Below are positions 5,628-5,853 of a DNA stretch of 5,853 bases, piece after piece. The position numbers and the translations under genes are program-made. Origin of the DNA: Rhodocyclaceae bacterium (GTDB taxonomy: Bacteria; Pseudomonadota; Gammaproteobacteria; Burkholderiales; Rhodocyclaceae); NCBI GenBank assembly GCA_020849155.1, contig JADLGU010000105.1:1-5853 (forward strand). Reading direction: 5' to 3'. The notes below the pieces were generated by a model. That model was not told the DNA's origin, searched no databases, and saw only the letters and a list, made by a program, of their open reading frames with translations. Each line of letters starts with the position of its first letter. Position 1 is the stretch's first letter.

Positions 5628-5657
5628 AAAAAACCCCGGCATGCCGGGGTTTTTTTT
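5628..5657. terminator. Strong intrinsic terminator, probably bidirectional
   Basis: The perfect 16-base palindrome CCCCGGCATGCCGGGG (5634-5649) is preceded by six A and followed by eight T residues, forming a textbook Rho-independent terminator. Because the A-tract becomes a T-tract on the other strand, it can end both the cold-shock transcript and the converging alcohol dehydrogenase transcript. Confidence 0.95.
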
Positions 5658-5669
5658 CGACTGGAGTTC

Positions 5670-5721
5670 GTCACTCCCGCGGAGGCGGGAGTCCATGGAT
5701 TCCCGCTTTCGCGGGCATGAC
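5670..5721. repeat. Palindromic intergenic repeat (REP/REPIN-like doublet)
   Basis: A 52-base imperfect palindrome made of two inverted 26-base halves (5670-5695 and 5696-5721) that differ at 5 positions, centred on CCATGG and bounded by GTCA and TGAC. Each half also folds on its own: ACTCCCGC-GGAG-GCGGGAGT (5673-5692) and CCCGC-TTTC-GCGGG (5702-5715). Elements with CCCGCGAAAGCGGGAAT-like cores are widespread between genes in Beta- and Gammaproteobacteria. No transposase is near. It lacks the GTAG start of classic REP sequences, so the exact family is uncertain. Confidence 0.75.
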
Positions 5722-5730
5722 GGGGCTGCG

Positions 5731-5853
5731 TCAGCCGAAGACGATCACGCCGCGCGCGTTCCTGCCGGCGGCGAGGTCGGCGAAGGCCTGCGGCGCTTCG
5801 TCGATGGTGTAGCTGCGCGTGATCAGTTCATCCAGCTTGAGGCGCTTGGCGCG
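5731..5853 (-). CDS. Zinc-type alcohol dehydrogenase, C-terminal fragment
   Basis: Only the last 40 residues are inside the window; the gene enters from the right edge and stops at TGA 5731-5733. The segment LKLDELITRSYTIDEAPQAF followed by ADLAAGRNARGVIVFG is characteristic of the C-terminus of zinc-dependent alcohol dehydrogenases of the MDR superfamily (class III/AdhC-like). There the ITRxYxLxEINxAF-like helix and the GxNxRGVIV strand close the catalytic domain. The zinc-binding residues and cofactor loop lie outside, so activity and substrate cannot be judged. It converges on the cold-shock gene, with the palindromic repeat and the two-way terminator between them. Confidence 0.85.
   Translation of the reverse strand, partial: RAKRLKLDELITRSYTIDEAPQAFADLAAGRNARGVIVFG

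Noticed and set aside
5034..5696. 220-codon minus-strand frame across the cold-shock gene
   Set aside because: It crosses the palindromic repeat, the terminator and the antisense of a clear cold-shock gene, and shows no family motif.

Overview
The window is a gene-dense, GC-rich stretch of what looks like a proteobacterial chromosome. A betaproteobacterium, perhaps of the Rhodocyclaceae type, is my best guess. This is inferred from codon use, from protein families close to their Gammaproteobacteria/E. coli counterparts (YkgJ, ArfB, a CspA-type protein) and from an intergenic palindrome typical of these groups. No rRNA, tRNA, CRISPR array, phage or transposase gene is visible, and every complete gene reads through without a frameshift.

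Layout. (1) Positions 1-1341, minus strand: a short-chain dehydrogenase/reductase (SDR) gene followed after 13 bases by a medium-chain quinone oxidoreductase that runs off the left edge; these two probably form one operon. (2) Positions 1342-1464: a divergent intergenic region with a good -10 box and a 20-base-spaced direct repeat. (3) Positions 1465-5254, plus strand: a tightly packed run of six genes, probably one transcript. They encode a YkgJ-type cysteine-cluster protein, a GIY-YIG/ArfB fusion, a small acidic DUF1877-like protein, a PIG3-type quinone oxidoreductase, a cytoplasmic FrnE/DsbA-type thioredoxin-fold protein and a polytopic membrane protein resembling membrane-bound metal-dependent hydrolases. 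Junctions are 1 base, 24 bases, 34 bases, a 4-base overlap and 0 bases. (4) Positions 5254-5657: a self-contained cold-shock unit with its own promoter, a roughly 110-base structured leader, a 67-residue CspA-type gene and a strong terminator that could work in both directions. (5) Positions 5670-5721: a 52-base palindromic repeat of two inverted 26-base halves. (6) Positions 5731-5853, minus strand: the last 40 residues of a zinc-type alcohol dehydrogenase, converging on the cold-shock gene.

How the genes fit together. Three medium-chain dehydrogenase/reductases and one SDR surround the cluster, so redox metabolism is the visible theme, but no single pathway can be named. The most unusual feature is the 228-residue protein joining a GIY-YIG nuclease-like domain to a complete ArfB ribosome-rescue hydrolase in one frame. 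These are normally separate proteins. An internal GTG start may also allow ArfB to be made alone. I see no large previously undescribed defence or mobile system here; the fusion and the cold-shock leader are the items most worth a second look.
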